NCBI GenBank assembly: GCA_902613185.1
Contig: CACMGP010000001.1
Span: forward strand, 558,001 to 622,000
Source of the DNA: an uncultured Alphaproteobacteria bacterium
GTDB taxonomy: Bacteria > Pseudomonadota > Alphaproteobacteria > HIMB59
Direction: 5' to 3'
Length of the DNA: 64,000 bases
Of the stretch, positions 8,675 to 17,586 are shown one piece after another; positions within the stretch are counted from its first letter, which is position 1; each line of letters opens with the position of its first letter. The position numbers and the translations under genes are program-made. Under the pieces are notes generated by a model. The model saw only the letters and a program-made list of their open reading frames with translations, was not told the origin of the DNA and searched no databases.

Positions 8675-9079
8675 ATGCTTGGTGATAAAATTGGAACAAT
8701 GACATTACAGGAAACTAATAAGCCAATGGACTCTGGTAAATATGGTTTACCTGCTATGGACATTACTGCTGAAGGGAGCGGAACGATGCTAGGTCATGAT
8801 GTTCAGTCTATGGGCGCATTTACAGCCGAAATGAGACCAGATGGTTCATGGGCAGGAAATGCCTATGCTGGGGTTGTAATGTGTGCAGAAGGTGTCGCCA
8901 CATATAAAGCTACGGGTGTCGGAAACCAGAGGAAAGATGGAGGCACTTCTTTTAGAGGCGGCGCTATATTCGAAACCACATCTGAAGCGTTATCTGAACT
9001 GAATGGTAAATTTTACGCATTTACTTACGAAGCCGATGCAGATGGCAAAGCAGTTTGGGAACTTTACCCCTTTAACTAG
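8675..9079 (+). CDS. Unrecognised 134-residue protein, likely acquired
   Basis: It has a strong ribosome binding site (AAGGAG, 8 bases before ATG), unlike most neighbours. The product lacks a signal peptide and is rich in Gly and short beta-strand-like stretches (ITAEGSGTMLGHDVQS, MRPDGSWAGNAYAG, GGTSFRGGAIFETTS), suggesting an all-beta barrel such as a lipocalin- or DUF3224-like fold; I cannot name the family with confidence. The coding sequence is visibly richer in G and C than its surroundings, with many GGC, GCC and GCG codons. Together with its place inside the tRNA-bounded island, this indicates horizontal acquisition. Two hairpins follow the stop. Confidence 0.7.
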   Translation: MLGDKIGTMTLQETNKPMDSGKYGLPAMDITAEGSGTMLGHDVQSMGAFTAEMRPDGSWAGNAYAGVVMCAEGVATYKATGVGNQRKDGGTSFRGGAIFETTSEALSELNGKFYAFTYEADADGKAVWELYPFN

Positions 9080-9139
9080 AGGTTTGAAGATTTCACACCT
9101 CTGCACTACTAAGGAGGGAAACACAACGTTGTTCCCTCC
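9078..9139 (+). terminator. Tandem hairpins after the 134-residue gene
   Basis: The first hairpin pairs AGAGGT (9078) with ACCTCT (9097), with extra inner TGAA/TTCA pairing. The second pairs GGAGGGAA (9113) with TTCCCTCC (9132). Neither has a proper U-tract, so termination is plausible but not certain; they may be other folded RNA. The stretch 9140-9411 holds the integrase remnant, repeat site c and then nothing else I can identify. Confidence 0.45.
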
Positions 9140-9169
9140 CCCCGACAAACAACCTCTACTGATTAATCC

Positions 9170-9316
9170 CTTTTGTTCGCTAATGTAAGCCCTTGCTTCC
9201 CGCATATATTGAAAAGCTCGGGAATATCTTTGTCCCTTCATGTTCACCTATGCTTGAAATAAGACATAGCGATTGCCCTTTACATCTTTCATCTTTCGTC
9301 TAGTTATTGTTCCCAT
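9170..9316 (-). pseudogene. Decayed N-terminus of a tyrosine integrase
   Basis: Reading from the ATG at 9316, the frame gives MGTITRRKMKDVKGNRYVL, the common beginning of phage-type integrases (MGTI-x-R/K-R-K-x-K-D). An in-frame TAG (9248-9250) interrupts it. After the stop the frame continues as MKGQRYSRAFQYMREARAY, which looks like the K-G-x-R-x-S-x-x-F-x-x-x-R-E-A-x-A-W region of the arm-binding domain. The catalytic core is gone. It points away from tRNA-Arg(ACG), 96 bp away, with repeat site c between them, the normal geometry for an integrase gene next to its attachment site. Confidence 0.65.
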
Positions 9317-9337
9317 TATATCCCTTCTTCATTCGTT

Positions 9338-9358
9338 GCCCGTAATGGCTCCGTAATG
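9338..9358. repeat. 11-bp-spaced repeat pair, site c
   Basis: CCGTAATG occurs at 9340 and 9351, with GC/GCT extensions, an 11-bp period. It sits about 22 bp upstream of the integrase-remnant start and 54 bp before tRNA-Arg(ACG). It is nearly the same sequence as site b at the other end of the mini-island. Confidence 0.6.
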
Positions 9359-9411
9359 AGTTTCGTAGGATTAAGTACAACGATTGAATTATGGTGATAT
9401 ACTTAGATTAA

Positions 9412-9486
9412 GGTTCTGTGGTGAAACGGATATCACACTTGACTACGGATCAAGAATTCAGGGTTCGAATCCTTGCAGAACCGCCA
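9412..9486 (+). tRNA. tRNA-Arg(ACG)
   Basis: A complete cloverleaf. The acceptor GGTTCTG pairs with CAGAACC. The D arm contains GGTGAAACGGATATCAC. The anticodon stem CTTGA/TCAAG holds the loop CTACGGA (anticodon ACG). The T arm is AGGGTTCGAATCCTT. The discriminator G is followed by an encoded CCA. ACG is the inosine-modified arginine isoacceptor. It is the target of the adjacent mini-island; its 5' half is duplicated at 7954. Confidence 0.97.
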
Positions 9487-9488
9487 TT

Positions 9489-10319
9489 TTAAATTTTTAA
9501 ATTATCAATGAGTCTAATTTTGCCTTTATAGATTGCATAAAAAAGTCTCGACTCAGAAACTTTACCATTGAAACTTAGGTCCTCATTATTTCTAAATTCG
9601 AAGTAATCAAATTCTTCAATATCTTGTTCAACAATAAAATCTTTAGCTTTTTGGTTTGCAGTATTAATATCAAATGATTTTTCTAAAGTTTTTAGAAAAT
9701 TTTCTACTTTTTGATGAAAACTAACAAAATCTTGTATTTGTTTTTTACTTAATTTTTCATTTCTCGATGAATAGGCAATACCTTCTTCATTTCTTTTTGT
9801 TGGTACAGATACTATTTTTAAAGATTTATATTTTTCTTGAATAAATTTTTCAATTATCTTGAACTGCTGAAAATCTTTTTCACCAAAATAAACTTTATTA
9901 CTTTTTACAATTGAAAAAAATTTATTTAGTACAGTGATTACACCATCAAAGTGTCCTTTTCTAAATTTATCACAAAGAATATTATTAAAGTAAGTATTTT
10001 TTAAAATAGTTTCATCTTTGTTGTAAATTTCTTCTGCTGATGGTTCAAATAAAAGATCTACGTCGTTGTCAGAACAAAAATCGTAGTCAAGGCCTTTATT
10101 CCTGGGATAAGAGTTAAAATCTTCTTTACTGTTAAATTGTTTTTCATTTACAAAAATACTTACAATAGTTTTGTGATTATCATTTTTTGATTTTTTTATC
10201 AATTCTCCATGTCCTTTATGAAGAGCGCCCATAGTGGGAACAAAACCAATTGAGTATTTTCGATTTTGATAAGCTGTCAAATATGACTGTAAATTAGAAA
10301 TGTCTTTAATTATCAACAT
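9489..10319 (-). CDS. panC: Pantothenate synthetase
   Basis: This 276-residue cytoplasmic enzyme joins pantoate and beta-alanine using ATP, the last step of vitamin B5 synthesis. The ATP-binding HIGH-type motif is FVPTMGALHKGH (near 27-38). YFGEKDFQQ and the KMSKS-like SSRNEKLS are also present, and the length is normal. The loop usually written FVNPTQF reads FVNEKQF here, an unusual change close to the pantoate site. panB is not adjacent. It converges on the tRNA-Arg(ACG) gene. Confidence 0.94.
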   Translation of the reverse strand: MLIIKDISNLQSYLTAYQNRKYSIGFVPTMGALHKGHGELIKKSKNDNHKTIVSIFVNEKQFNSKEDFNSYPRNKGLDYDFCSDNDVDLLFEPSAEEIYNKDETILKNTYFNNILCDKFRKGHFDGVITVLNKFFSIVKSNKVYFGEKDFQQFKIIEKFIQEKYKSLKIVSVPTKRNEEGIAYSSRNEKLSKKQIQDFVSFHQKVENFLKTLEKSFDINTANQKAKDFIVEQDIEEFDYFEFRNNEDLSFNGKVSESRLFYAIYKGKIRLIDNLKI

Positions 10320-10392
10320 AATTTGTTTTTATTTATTGACTTCATATCAATAATTGTTAAATGTAGGAACCAATTTTTTAGGTGTATTAGCA

Positions 10393-10527
10393 ATGAAAAG
10401 AACATATCAACCAAGTCAATTAGTTAGAAAAAGAAGGCATGGATTTCGTTCTAGAATGTCAACTGTTGGTGGTCGCAAAGTCATTAATGCAAGAAGAGCT
10501 AAAGGTCGATCTAGACTATCTGCTTAA
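10393..10527 (+). CDS. rpmH: 50S ribosomal protein L34
   Basis: The 44-residue basic protein begins [19 protein letters not shown] and ends with the R/K-rich GRSRLSA tail of L34. It is a structural component of the large subunit that binds 23S rRNA. It heads the conserved rpmH-rnpA-yidD-yidC-engB cluster, with rnpA starting 3 bp after its stop. It lies divergent from panC. Confidence 0.97.
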   Translation: MKRTYQPSQLVRKRRHGFRSRMSTVGGRKVINARRAKGRSRLSA

Positions 10528-10530
10528 TTA

Positions 10531-10860
10531 TTGAGACTTCCTACACTAAAAAAATCCTCCCAGTTTTCACAAGTCAGAAACAAAGGGAACTATTTCAAAA
10601 GTTTAAGTTTTAACGGCTATATTCTTCATGATGCAGATTTAGAAACTTTTCTAGTTGGTATTATAGCTAGTAAAAAGCTTGGTAATGCTGTGGAAAGAAA
10701 TAGGGCTAAAAGAAGAGCTAGAGAGGCAATACGCACATGCAGTCTTATAAATACATTAAATCATGTAAAATTTGTAATTATACTCAAAAAAACAGTTTTG
10801 AAAGTACCTTTTATTGATTTAAAACAAGATATTGAAAAATTCTTATCTCATGAAAAATAA
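10531..10860 (+). CDS. rnpA: Ribonuclease P protein component
   Basis: This 109-residue basic protein binds RNase P RNA and helps 5' maturation of tRNAs. The signature [16 protein letters not shown] (about residues 50-65) is the RNR motif that contacts the catalytic RNA. It starts with TTG, 3 bp after rpmH; no ATG is available near the conserved N-terminus ([10 protein letters not shown]). Its end overlaps the start of yidD by 11 bp. Confidence 0.94.
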   Translation: MRLPTLKKSSQFSQVRNKGNYFKSLSFNGYILHDADLETFLVGIIASKKLGNAVERNRAKRRAREAIRTCSLINTLNHVKFVIILKKTVLKVPFIDLKQDIEKFLSHEK

Positions 10861-11086
10861 TATTAAAAAGTTTTGGAAAATAACTTTTATTGCACCGATT
10901 AAATTCTACCAATTATTCATATCACCTATGTTGCCAAAAACTTGTAGACATCTTCCAACATGCTCTGAATATACAATTGAGGCTATTCAAGAATTTGGTG
11001 TTTTAAAAGGAATAACAATGGGAATAGTTAGAATTCTAAAATGTAATCCGTTAGGTTCATCTGGTTACGACCCAATAAAAAAATAA
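10850..11086 (+). CDS. yidD: Membrane protein insertion efficiency factor
   Basis: This protein of about 78 residues carries the YidD pattern: [20 protein letters not shown] followed by [12 protein letters not shown] and a C-terminal [12 protein letters not shown]. YidD is a small inner-membrane-associated protein that assists YidC-dependent insertion. The ATG at 10850 is chosen over one 18 bases upstream because it begins the usual short basic leader ([10 protein letters not shown]). It overlaps rnpA and is followed by yidC after 1 bp. Confidence 0.93.
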   Translation: MKNNIKKFWKITFIAPIKFYQLFISPMLPKTCRHLPTCSEYTIEAIQEFGVLKGITMGIVRILKCNPLGSSGYDPIKK

Positions 11087-11087
11087 T

Positions 11088-12776
11088 ATGGAAAATCAAA
11101 AGAACTTATTCCTAGCTATTATTATTTCAATGGCAATTATTTTTGGTTTTCAGTTACTAGTGCCTCAACCAGAGAGAACACCAATGACTGAAGAACAAAC
11201 AAATGATGAAAGTCTTGTTGATCTCAGTATTCAAAAATCTTCAACTACTGTTTTAGCTGATAGAGTGGAAGTAATAAATCAGACAGGTAGAGTGAACTTT
11301 GATAACTCTAAAATTAAAGGCTCTATTAATTTAAATGGAGCAGTAATTGATGATCTAACCTTAGAAGAATTCAGGGAGACACTAGATCCAACATCTGACT
11401 TAATTGAATTTTTGAATCCTTTAGGATCTGATAATGCCTATTATTTAGATACAGGTTGGGTAAGCTCTGACAGTACAATTGAGTTACCTAATAGTTCTAG
11501 TATTTGGATTGCTGATAAAAACACTATTGGTGTTAATGAACCTGTAAAACTGACTTGGACTAGTGATCAGAACATCACTTTTGAAAAGATCATAACTCTA
11601 GATGAAAACTATTTATTTAGCGTTGATCAAAGAGTTATAAATAATTCAGGTCTTTCTTTTGACCTATATCCCTACGGATTATCCAAAAGACAAGGAATTC
11701 CAGAGATGCAAAATTTCTTCATCCTTCATGAGGGTCCCCTGTCAATCACTGATGGAGTATTGGAAGAATATGATTATGACGATTTAAAAGACGATAAAAA
11801 AATTAAACATTCTTCTGTTGGAGGATGGATTGGGATGACAGATAAGTATTGGCAAACTGCAATAATCCCTAACCAAAACGAACCTGTTCAGCAGACATAC
11901 AGTTACAGCTTTGTTGATAATATAGATAATTTTCAAACTGATATTGTTGGGGAAAGAATAGCTGTTTCAAATAATACGAGTATCTCCCATAATTTTAAAA
12001 TTTTTGCGGGACCAAAAATTGTAAATATTATCGACAAATATATGGAAGAATATGGGTTTGACGGTTTTGATCGCTCTGTAGATTTTGGTTGGTTTTATTT
12101 TTTAACAAAACCCATTTTTAATGTTTTAGAATTTATATACGGGTATGTAGGAAACTTTGGTTGGTCAATAATTCTGTTTACAGTTTTGATGAGAATTTGT
12201 TTTTTTCCACTTGCTCAACAATCGTTTAAATCAATGGCAAAAATGAAAAAACTTGCTCCTGAGATGCAAAGACTTAAGGAACAATACGGAGATGATAGAG
12301 CTGGAATGCAAAAAGAAATGATGGCTTTATATAAAAGAGAAAAGGCAAATCCTATAGCTGGTTGTTTACCAATACTTTTGCAAATACCAGTTTTCTTTGC
12401 CTTGTATAAAGTTTTATTTGTAACTATTGAAATGAGACATGCACCTTTTATAGGATGGGTGCACGATCTCTCTGCACCTGATCCCTTAGGTGCTCTTACT
12501 CTTTTTGGATTTGTGGAATGGAATGTTCCAGGTATTTTGCAAATCCTAAATGTTGGTATTTGGCCAATTTTAATGGGTATTTCGATGTATATTCAATTTA
12601 AACTGAATCCAGCTCCGGTGGATAAAATGCAGGCAAAAATTTTTGGTTTATTGCCAATAGTATTTACTTTCATTTTAGGTGGCTTCGCAGCAGGGCTGGT
12701 TATTTATTGGACAACTAACAATGTTTTATCAATGGCTCAACAATACATCATACAAAGAAAAATTATGAAGAGTTAA
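11088..12776 (+). CDS. yidC: Membrane protein insertase
   Basis: This 562-residue Oxa1-type insertase inserts and folds inner-membrane proteins alone or with SecYEG. It has an N-terminal membrane anchor (about 5-25) and a large periplasmic beta-super-sandwich domain. The conserved core starts near residue 340 with GWSIILFTVLMRICFFPLAQ and the coiled cytoplasmic loop with KMKKLAPEMQRLKEQYGDD. Later membrane segments end in YWTTNNVLSMAQQ. Length and domain order are those of Gram-negative YidC. Its last base is shared with the engB start. Confidence 0.97.
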   Translation: MENQKNLFLAIIISMAIIFGFQLLVPQPERTPMTEEQTNDESLVDLSIQKSSTTVLADRVEVINQTGRVNFDNSKIKGSINLNGAVIDDLTLEEFRETLDPTSDLIEFLNPLGSDNAYYLDTGWVSSDSTIELPNSSSIWIADKNTIGVNEPVKLTWTSDQNITFEKIITLDENYLFSVDQRVINNSGLSFDLYPYGLSKRQGIPEMQNFFILHEGPLSITDGVLEEYDYDDLKDDKKIKHSSVGGWIGMTDKYWQTAIIPNQNEPVQQTYSYSFVDNIDNFQTDIVGERIAVSNNTSISHNFKIFAGPKIVNIIDKYMEEYGFDGFDRSVDFGWFYFLTKPIFNVLEFIYGYVGNFGWSIILFTVLMRICFFPLAQQSFKSMAKMKKLAPEMQRLKEQYGDDRAGMQKEMMALYKREKANPIAGCLPILLQIPVFFALYKVLFVTIEMRHAPFIGWVHDLSAPDPLGALTLFGFVEWNVPGILQILNVGIWPILMGISMYIQFKLNPAPVDKMQAKIFGLLPIVFTFILGGFAAGLVIYWTTNNVLSMAQQYIIQRKIMKS

Positions 12777-13351
12777 TGAGCCTTGTCTCAAATTATTTCA
12801 AAAAACAAACTAAGTTTTTACTAAGCGCTACACAACCTCGTCAATATCCTAATGTAAGTTTTCCTGAAATAGCTTTCATAGGTAGGTCAAATGTTGGAAA
12901 ATCTAGTTTAATCAATGCAGTTTTTATGAAAAAACTAGCGCATATTTCTAATACTCCTGGTAAAACAAGACAAATTAATTTTTTTAATCACGGGGACTCA
13001 ATGATGGTTGTTGATCTTCCTGGGTATGGATATGCAAAAATATCTCAAAAGGAGGCAATTCAGATATCAGATCTTGTCTCTCAATATTTAACATCTCGTG
13101 AAAATTTAAAGAAAATATTTGTATTAATTGATAATTCATTGGGGCCAAAAAAAATAGACATAGAAATGATAGACTCGATGAAACAAATAAAACAAAAAAT
13201 TATTATTTGTTATACAAAAAGTGACAAAAAAATAAAAGAAAAGTCGGCTTTTTTAGACAATTTAAATACTGAATTTGAAAACTACATTGTAAGTTCAAAA
13301 ACAAATGAAAATATATTTGAAATTCAAAAAAAAATTTTTGAATTTTTATAA
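12776..13351 (+). CDS. engB: Ribosome biogenesis GTPase YihA/EngB
   Basis: This 191-residue TrmE-Era-type GTPase needed for 50S assembly has G1 GRSNVGKSS, the G2 region TPGKTRQINFF, G3 VDLPGYGYA and G4 TKSDK, in normal spacing. The start overlaps the yidC stop (TAATG type), indicating coupling. The 3' part is strikingly rich in AAA and AAT codons, as expected for this genome. Confidence 0.95.
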   Translation: MSLVSNYFKKQTKFLLSATQPRQYPNVSFPEIAFIGRSNVGKSSLINAVFMKKLAHISNTPGKTRQINFFNHGDSMMVVDLPGYGYAKISQKEAIQISDLVSQYLTSRENLKKIFVLIDNSLGPKKIDIEMIDSMKQIKQKIIICYTKSDKKIKEKSAFLDNLNTEFENYIVSSKTNENIFEIQKKIFEFL

Positions 13352-13394
13352 ATCTTCTTGGATTTTACATAATAAACATTAGTTTAACACGCTT

Positions 13395-14078
13395 ATGAAT
13401 AATATAACAAATTGGGTTTTTGACTTAGACAATACACTTTATAAAGCGGAGTGTGGTTTATTTGATAAAGTACACATACTTATGGGTAAGTTTATTGAGG
13501 AAAAATTAAACTTAAATTCTGGAGATGCACAAGCTTTAAGATCTAAATATTATCATCAATACGGAACAACACTCAGAGGTCTTATGATTGAACATCAAGT
13601 AAATCCTAATGAATATTTGGACTACGTTCATCAAATTAATTATGAAGTAGTTCAACCAAATACAACTCTTGCGGAAATATTAAAAAGCTTAAATGGAAAA
13701 AAGTATATTTTTACAAATGCTAATTTTGAACATGTGGAAAAAGTTTTAGAAAAACTTCATATGACTAATATTTTTGATGGATGTTTTGACATTTCTGAAA
13801 GTGACTATATGCCAAAACCTCACAAAGAAGTTTACGACTCATTCCAAAATAAATTCAATTTAGACAATAGTTCAACAGCTATGTTTGAGGATCTTCATAT
13901 TAATTTGAAAGAGCCACATAAAATGGGTTGGCAGACAGTTTGGGTAACGAATAACCTTGAATACAACCTAAATAAGGATGTCAATCAGCAAGGAGATATT
14001 CAAAAAATAATTGATGAAAAAGGCTACATATCACACGTTACTGATGATTTGGAAAAATTCTTAAAAAACGTGATATAA
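13395..14078 (+). CDS. HAD-family pyrimidine 5'-nucleotidase-like phosphatase
   Basis: The 227-residue protein has HAD motif I in [10 protein letters not shown], motif II in FTNAN, motif III Lys in [13 protein letters not shown] and motif IV in [15 protein letters not shown]. The pattern and the spacing after motif I match the SDT1/pyrimidine 5'-nucleotidase subgroup (TIGR01993), which dephosphorylates UMP/CMP-type substrates in the cytoplasm. In Alphaproteobacteria this gene often sits next to dapD, as here, where dapD begins 7 bp later. Confidence 0.85.
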   Translation: MNNITNWVFDLDNTLYKAECGLFDKVHILMGKFIEEKLNLNSGDAQALRSKYYHQYGTTLRGLMIEHQVNPNEYLDYVHQINYEVVQPNTTLAEILKSLNGKKYIFTNANFEHVEKVLEKLHMTNIFDGCFDISESDYMPKPHKEVYDSFQNKFNLDNSSTAMFEDLHINLKEPHKMGWQTVWVTNNLEYNLNKDVNQQGDIQKIIDEKGYISHVTDDLEKFLKNVI

Positions 14079-14085
14079 GAGTATT

Positions 14086-14916
14086 ATGAGCAATCAAGAT
14101 ATAATTGAGAAATTATGGGATCAAAGAGATCAGATTAACTTTATTGAGGATAGTGAAGCAAAAAAAAATGTTAAGAGTGTTCTTAACTTATTAGATGAAG
14201 GAAAGCTTCGAGTATGCGAAAAAAAAGAAAATGATTGGCATGTAAATCAATGGCTTAAAAAAGCAATTCTTTTAAGTTTTAGAATTCAAGATATGGAAAT
14301 TATAACTGGCGGTCCGAGTGTAAAAGACGGGTCTACTTCATGGTGGGATAAAGTTCCCTCAAAATTCCAAGATTGGAAATCAGAAAATTTTCAATCAGCT
14401 GGTTTTAGAGCTGTCCCAAACTGTGTTGTAAGGAGATCAGCATTTATTGCAAAAAGTGCAGTTCTTATGCCTTGCTTTGTTAATTTGGGTGCATATGTAG
14501 ATGAAGGAACTATGGTTGATACTTGGGCTACTGTTGGATCTTGTGCTCAAGTTGGAAAAAACTGTCATATCTCAGGTGGTGCAGGTATAGGAGGAGTCTT
14601 AGAGCCTTTGCAGGCAAATCCAGTTATAATAGAGGATAATTGTTTTATTGGTGCGAGATCAGAAGTCGCCGAGGGTGTAATTGTCGGAGAGGGATCAGTA
14701 TTATCCATGGGGGTATTTATTGGTGCTTCAACAAAAATTTATAATCGTGAAACTAAAGAAATTTATATGGGGAAAGTTCCTCCATATTCTGTAGTCGTTC
14801 CGGGTAGTCTTCCAAGTTCTAAAGGAGATGCATCATTGTACTGTGTTGTGATTGTAAAAACGGTTGATGAAAAAACTCGTTCAAAAACCTCCGTTAATGA
14901 ATTATTAAGAGATTAA
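14086..14916 (+). CDS. dapD: Tetrahydrodipicolinate N-succinyltransferase
   Basis: This 276-residue trimeric enzyme of the succinylase branch of lysine/diaminopimelate synthesis transfers succinyl from succinyl-CoA to tetrahydrodipicolinate. The N-terminal helical domain is followed by left-handed beta-helix hexapeptide repeats (from [17 protein letters not shown] through [13 protein letters not shown] and [18 protein letters not shown]), with the C-terminal SLPSSKG. It is followed 1 bp later by dapE, the next-but-one enzyme of the pathway. Confidence 0.97.
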   Translation: MSNQDIIEKLWDQRDQINFIEDSEAKKNVKSVLNLLDEGKLRVCEKKENDWHVNQWLKKAILLSFRIQDMEIITGGPSVKDGSTSWWDKVPSKFQDWKSENFQSAGFRAVPNCVVRRSAFIAKSAVLMPCFVNLGAYVDEGTMVDTWATVGSCAQVGKNCHISGGAGIGGVLEPLQANPVIIEDNCFIGARSEVAEGVIVGEGSVLSMGVFIGASTKIYNRETKEIYMGKVPPYSVVVPGSLPSSKGDASLYCVVIVKTVDEKTRSKTSVNELLRD

Positions 14917-14917
14917 A

Positions 14918-16081
14918 ATGTTAGACACAATAGAGCTATCAAAAAAATTAATATCTTTTGACTCTGTTACACCAGCAAAACAAGATATTTTTGATTTCTT
15001 AATTGAAACATTTGAAGAAAATGGTTTTACAACAAAACAACTAAACTTTGATGGAGATGGGAGTTACGAAGTAATTAATATCATGGCTACGTATGGTCCA
15101 ATTAATACAAATGGAAAACATTTTAATTTTTTATGTCATGTTGATGTAGTGCCCCCTGGTAACTTAGAGGATTGGGACACACCACCTTTTGAGCCAACGA
15201 TTAAAGATGGGTATCTTTATGGTCGTGGATCAGAGGATATGAAAGGGTGTACGGCAGCTAGCATGGTAAGTGTCTTTAAATTCATTAAGGAAAATAAAGA
15301 TTTTAATGGCACAATAAGTTTTATCATAACTGGAGATGAAGAAGCAGACTCCGTAAATGGTGTGAATAAAGTCGTAAAATGGTTGAAAGAAAATAGTATA
15401 AGAATAGACGGGTCAATAGCCACTGAGTCATCCTCTGAGAAAATAATAGGTGATCAGATCAAAGTTGGAAGAAAAGGAGCTGTAGATGTTCAAGTTGAAA
15501 TTATTGGTAAGCAAGGGCATGCTGCGTATCCTCAACTAGCTCAAAACCCTCTCCATTGTTTGTCTAAGGTTATCTCTTTTTTTGATGATCAAAAACTTGA
15601 TGATGGTGCAGAATATTTTGAACCATCTACTCTTCAATTTACTCAGATCAATTTAAATAATAAAGCAAAGAATGTAATACCTGAAAAATTGATAACTGTT
15701 GGCGATATGCGCTTTAATGACAACTGGGATCAAGAAAGAATAAAGAGCTATTTCAATGAACATTTATCTAAGATTTGCTCAGAAAATAATTGTGATTTTA
15801 AATTGAATTTGACTTTTAGAGGTATGCCTTTCCAGTCTTTCGATAATCCATTTACAAAACATTGTATTAAAGCAATAAAAGATGTTACAGGATTAGAGGC
15901 TAGCCAAGATACTGGAGGTGGAACATCAGATGCTAGATTTATGCAAGAGGTCTGCCCTGTCTTCGAATTTGGAACGATTAACAAAACCCTGCACAAAGTT
16001 AATGAGTGTGTTTCTATAGAAGACCTCAAAACTACTGAACAAATTTACTATAAAACTTTAGAAAACTTTTTTGATAATTGA
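14918..16081 (+). CDS. dapE: Succinyl-diaminopimelate desuccinylase
   Basis: This 387-residue M20-family metallopeptidase removes succinate from N-succinyl-LL-diaminopimelate. Metal ligands are visible in FLCHVDVVPPG, YGRGSEDMKG, ITGDEEAD and a late FGTINKTLHKVNE. The dimerisation lid domain occupies about residues 180-290. The order dapD-dapE with a 1-bp gap gives a lysine/peptidoglycan precursor operon. Its stop overlaps the TTG start of the peroxiredoxin gene. Confidence 0.96.
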   Translation: MLDTIELSKKLISFDSVTPAKQDIFDFLIETFEENGFTTKQLNFDGDGSYEVINIMATYGPINTNGKHFNFLCHVDVVPPGNLEDWDTPPFEPTIKDGYLYGRGSEDMKGCTAASMVSVFKFIKENKDFNGTISFIITGDEEADSVNGVNKVVKWLKENSIRIDGSIATESSSEKIIGDQIKVGRKGAVDVQVEIIGKQGHAAYPQLAQNPLHCLSKVISFFDDQKLDDGAEYFEPSTLQFTQINLNNKAKNVIPEKLITVGDMRFNDNWDQERIKSYFNEHLSKICSENNCDFKLNLTFRGMPFQSFDNPFTKHCIKAIKDVTGLEASQDTGGGTSDARFMQEVCPVFEFGTINKTLHKVNECVSIEDLKTTEQIYYKTLENFFDN

Positions 16082-16554
16082 AAGAAGGAGATTTAATTCC
16101 TGATATTACTTTAAGATCTGTTTCAGCAGACGGTACTAAGAATTTTGGATTACATGATAACTTCAAATTAAAAAGGACAATGATAATCTGTGTACCAGGA
16201 GCATTTACTTCGACATGTCACATTCAACATCTTCCTCCATTTATTAAAGGGGCCAAAAAATTAATGTCTGAAAAGCAAATTGATCAGATTTGTTGTATGA
16301 CAACTAACGATCCTTATGTACTAGATTTGTGGAGAAAAGACTTTGGTAAATCAGAAATTTTATTTTTATCAGATGGAAATAATGAATTTTTAAAAACCTC
16401 TCAATTAATAAGAAATCATGAAAAAAGCTTTATGGGACAAAGACTTATTCGTTCAATTATCCTAATAAATAATCTTAAAGTTGAAAAATTAATTTGTGAT
16501 GAGCCAGGTGAGTTAAAAAAAACGAGTTATGAGGCAGTATTAGATAGCGTTTAA
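16078..16554 (+). CDS. Peroxiredoxin, Prx5-like
   Basis: This 158-residue thioredoxin-fold peroxidase has the peroxidatic Cys in CVPGAFTSTCHIQHLP, the Prx5 signature, and a supporting Arg in LIRSIILI. Prx5 enzymes reduce H2O2 and alkyl hydroperoxides in the cytoplasm with thioredoxin or glutaredoxin. It starts with TTG overlapping the dapE stop (TTGA), implying coupling. Its end overlaps by 15 bp the opposite-strand glycosyltransferase gene. Confidence 0.9.
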   Translation: MKEGDLIPDITLRSVSADGTKNFGLHDNFKLKRTMIICVPGAFTSTCHIQHLPPFIKGAKKLMSEKQIDQICCMTTNDPYVLDLWRKDFGKSEILFLSDGNNEFLKTSQLIRNHEKSFMGQRLIRSIILINNLKVEKLICDEPGELKKTSYEAVLDSV

Positions 16555-17586
16555 ATACTCTTTAATTTTTTTATTTGACTCAAATTTATTAGCAAATAAG
16601 TAACTTTGTCTACTATAGCTTTTATACGTTTTGAAAATATCGATAATTGATTTAACAAGTTGTTTGGTGTCATTTTCTTTTACAATTATACCATTGCGCC
16701 CTATCGACTCTGGAGTTCCCCCACTATTACTTACTATACAAGGTAATCCAAAAGATGCAGCTTCAACATTGGATATTCCAAAGCCTTCAATGCTGTCAGG
16801 TGTAGTTAAAGTTGGCATAATATGAACAGAGGAATTTTTAAAAATTTTTTCACTAGGGTAATCATAATATATAAAATCTACTTGTTCGATTAGTGAGTGT
16901 TTAATAACTAAATCCTTTAATCTCGATAATTCTGGTCCATCTCCTAGAATGGCATATTTGAGTATCATATTATATTTATTTCTTAGTACAGACATCGCTT
17001 CAAAAACTAAGTGATGCCCCTTTCTATACTCTAGTCTAGCTACTGTACATAAATCGTATTTTTTTTTTATTTTATTTTTTGAAATCTTTTTTGTAAAAGC
17101 AGGGTGGATTATTGTATGGTTAATTTTTTTTAAACTTTTAAAATTTTTTATAGCTTTGTTTTTTGTAAACTTAGAATTATAGATTACTAATTCTGCTTTA
17201 TTTAAAGAATTCAAAATTCTATCTTTACTACTTAATTTTAGTATTTCATTACCGTGAACTAAACAAATTTTTTTCGCACCAATGGTATGGTTAAATGGTT
17301 CTAGTGATTTCCAACTATCAAAAAAAATAATATCAATTTTATTTTTTTTTAAAAAATTCTGAGCAAAACTTAATTTAATTTTTTTTCTTAGAAATTTGAT
17401 TTGATCAAATCTGAAAATATCAAATTTACATTTACTATCAAAATCTGAAGAGGCAAATTTAGAACCATCAGATAAAACTATTACTTTATTTCGTGTGGCA
17501 AATGCATATTGAGCTATATTTGTCATTACAGACTCTATGCCTCCTACTTTTGGAGCAAAACATTGCGTGTATATAAGAATATTAAT
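16540..17586 (-). CDS. GT4-like glycosyltransferase, probable AUU start
   Basis: A GT-B glycosyltransferase of about 348 residues. The C-terminal domain has KKYDLCTVARLEYRKGHH, ILGDGPE, a PTLTTPDSIEGFGISNVEAA donor-site motif with its E-x7-E pattern, and SNSGGTPESIG. The first ATG (17526) omits an in-frame ILIYTQCFAPKVGGIESV, the glycine-rich first strand and loop typical of the fold. The frame continues up to ATT at 17586, 7 bases after AAGGAG, with no ATG, GTG or TTG between that signal and 17526. I therefore place the start at ATT, overlapping the truA stop. Acceptor unknown; envelope polysaccharide synthesis is likely. Confidence 0.75.
   Translation of the reverse strand: MNILIYTQCFAPKVGGIESVMTNIAQYAFATRNKVIVLSDGSKFASSDFDSKCKFDIFRFDQIKFLRKKIKLSFAQNFLKKNKIDIIFFDSWKSLEPFNHTIGAKKICLVHGNEILKLSSKDRILNSLNKAELVIYNSKFTKNKAIKNFKSLKKINHTIIHPAFTKKISKNKIKKKYDLCTVARLEYRKGHHLVFEAMSVLRNKYNMILKYAILGDGPELSRLKDLVIKHSLIEQVDFIYYDYPSEKIFKNSSVHIMPTLTTPDSIEGFGISNVEAASFGLPCIVSNSGGTPESIGRNGIIVKENDTKQLVKSIIDIFKTYKSYSRQSYLFANKFESNKKIKEYLNAI

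Noticed and set aside
9003-9188. 61-codon plus-strand frame overlapping the end of the 134-residue gene
   Set aside because: Out of frame with a convincing gene, reads through both hairpins and has no own ribosome site.
8990-9247. 85-codon minus-strand frame as an intact gene
   Set aside because: Its beginning is the downstream part of the broken integrase reading and the rest runs through the hairpins and antisense to the 134-residue gene; no coherent protein.
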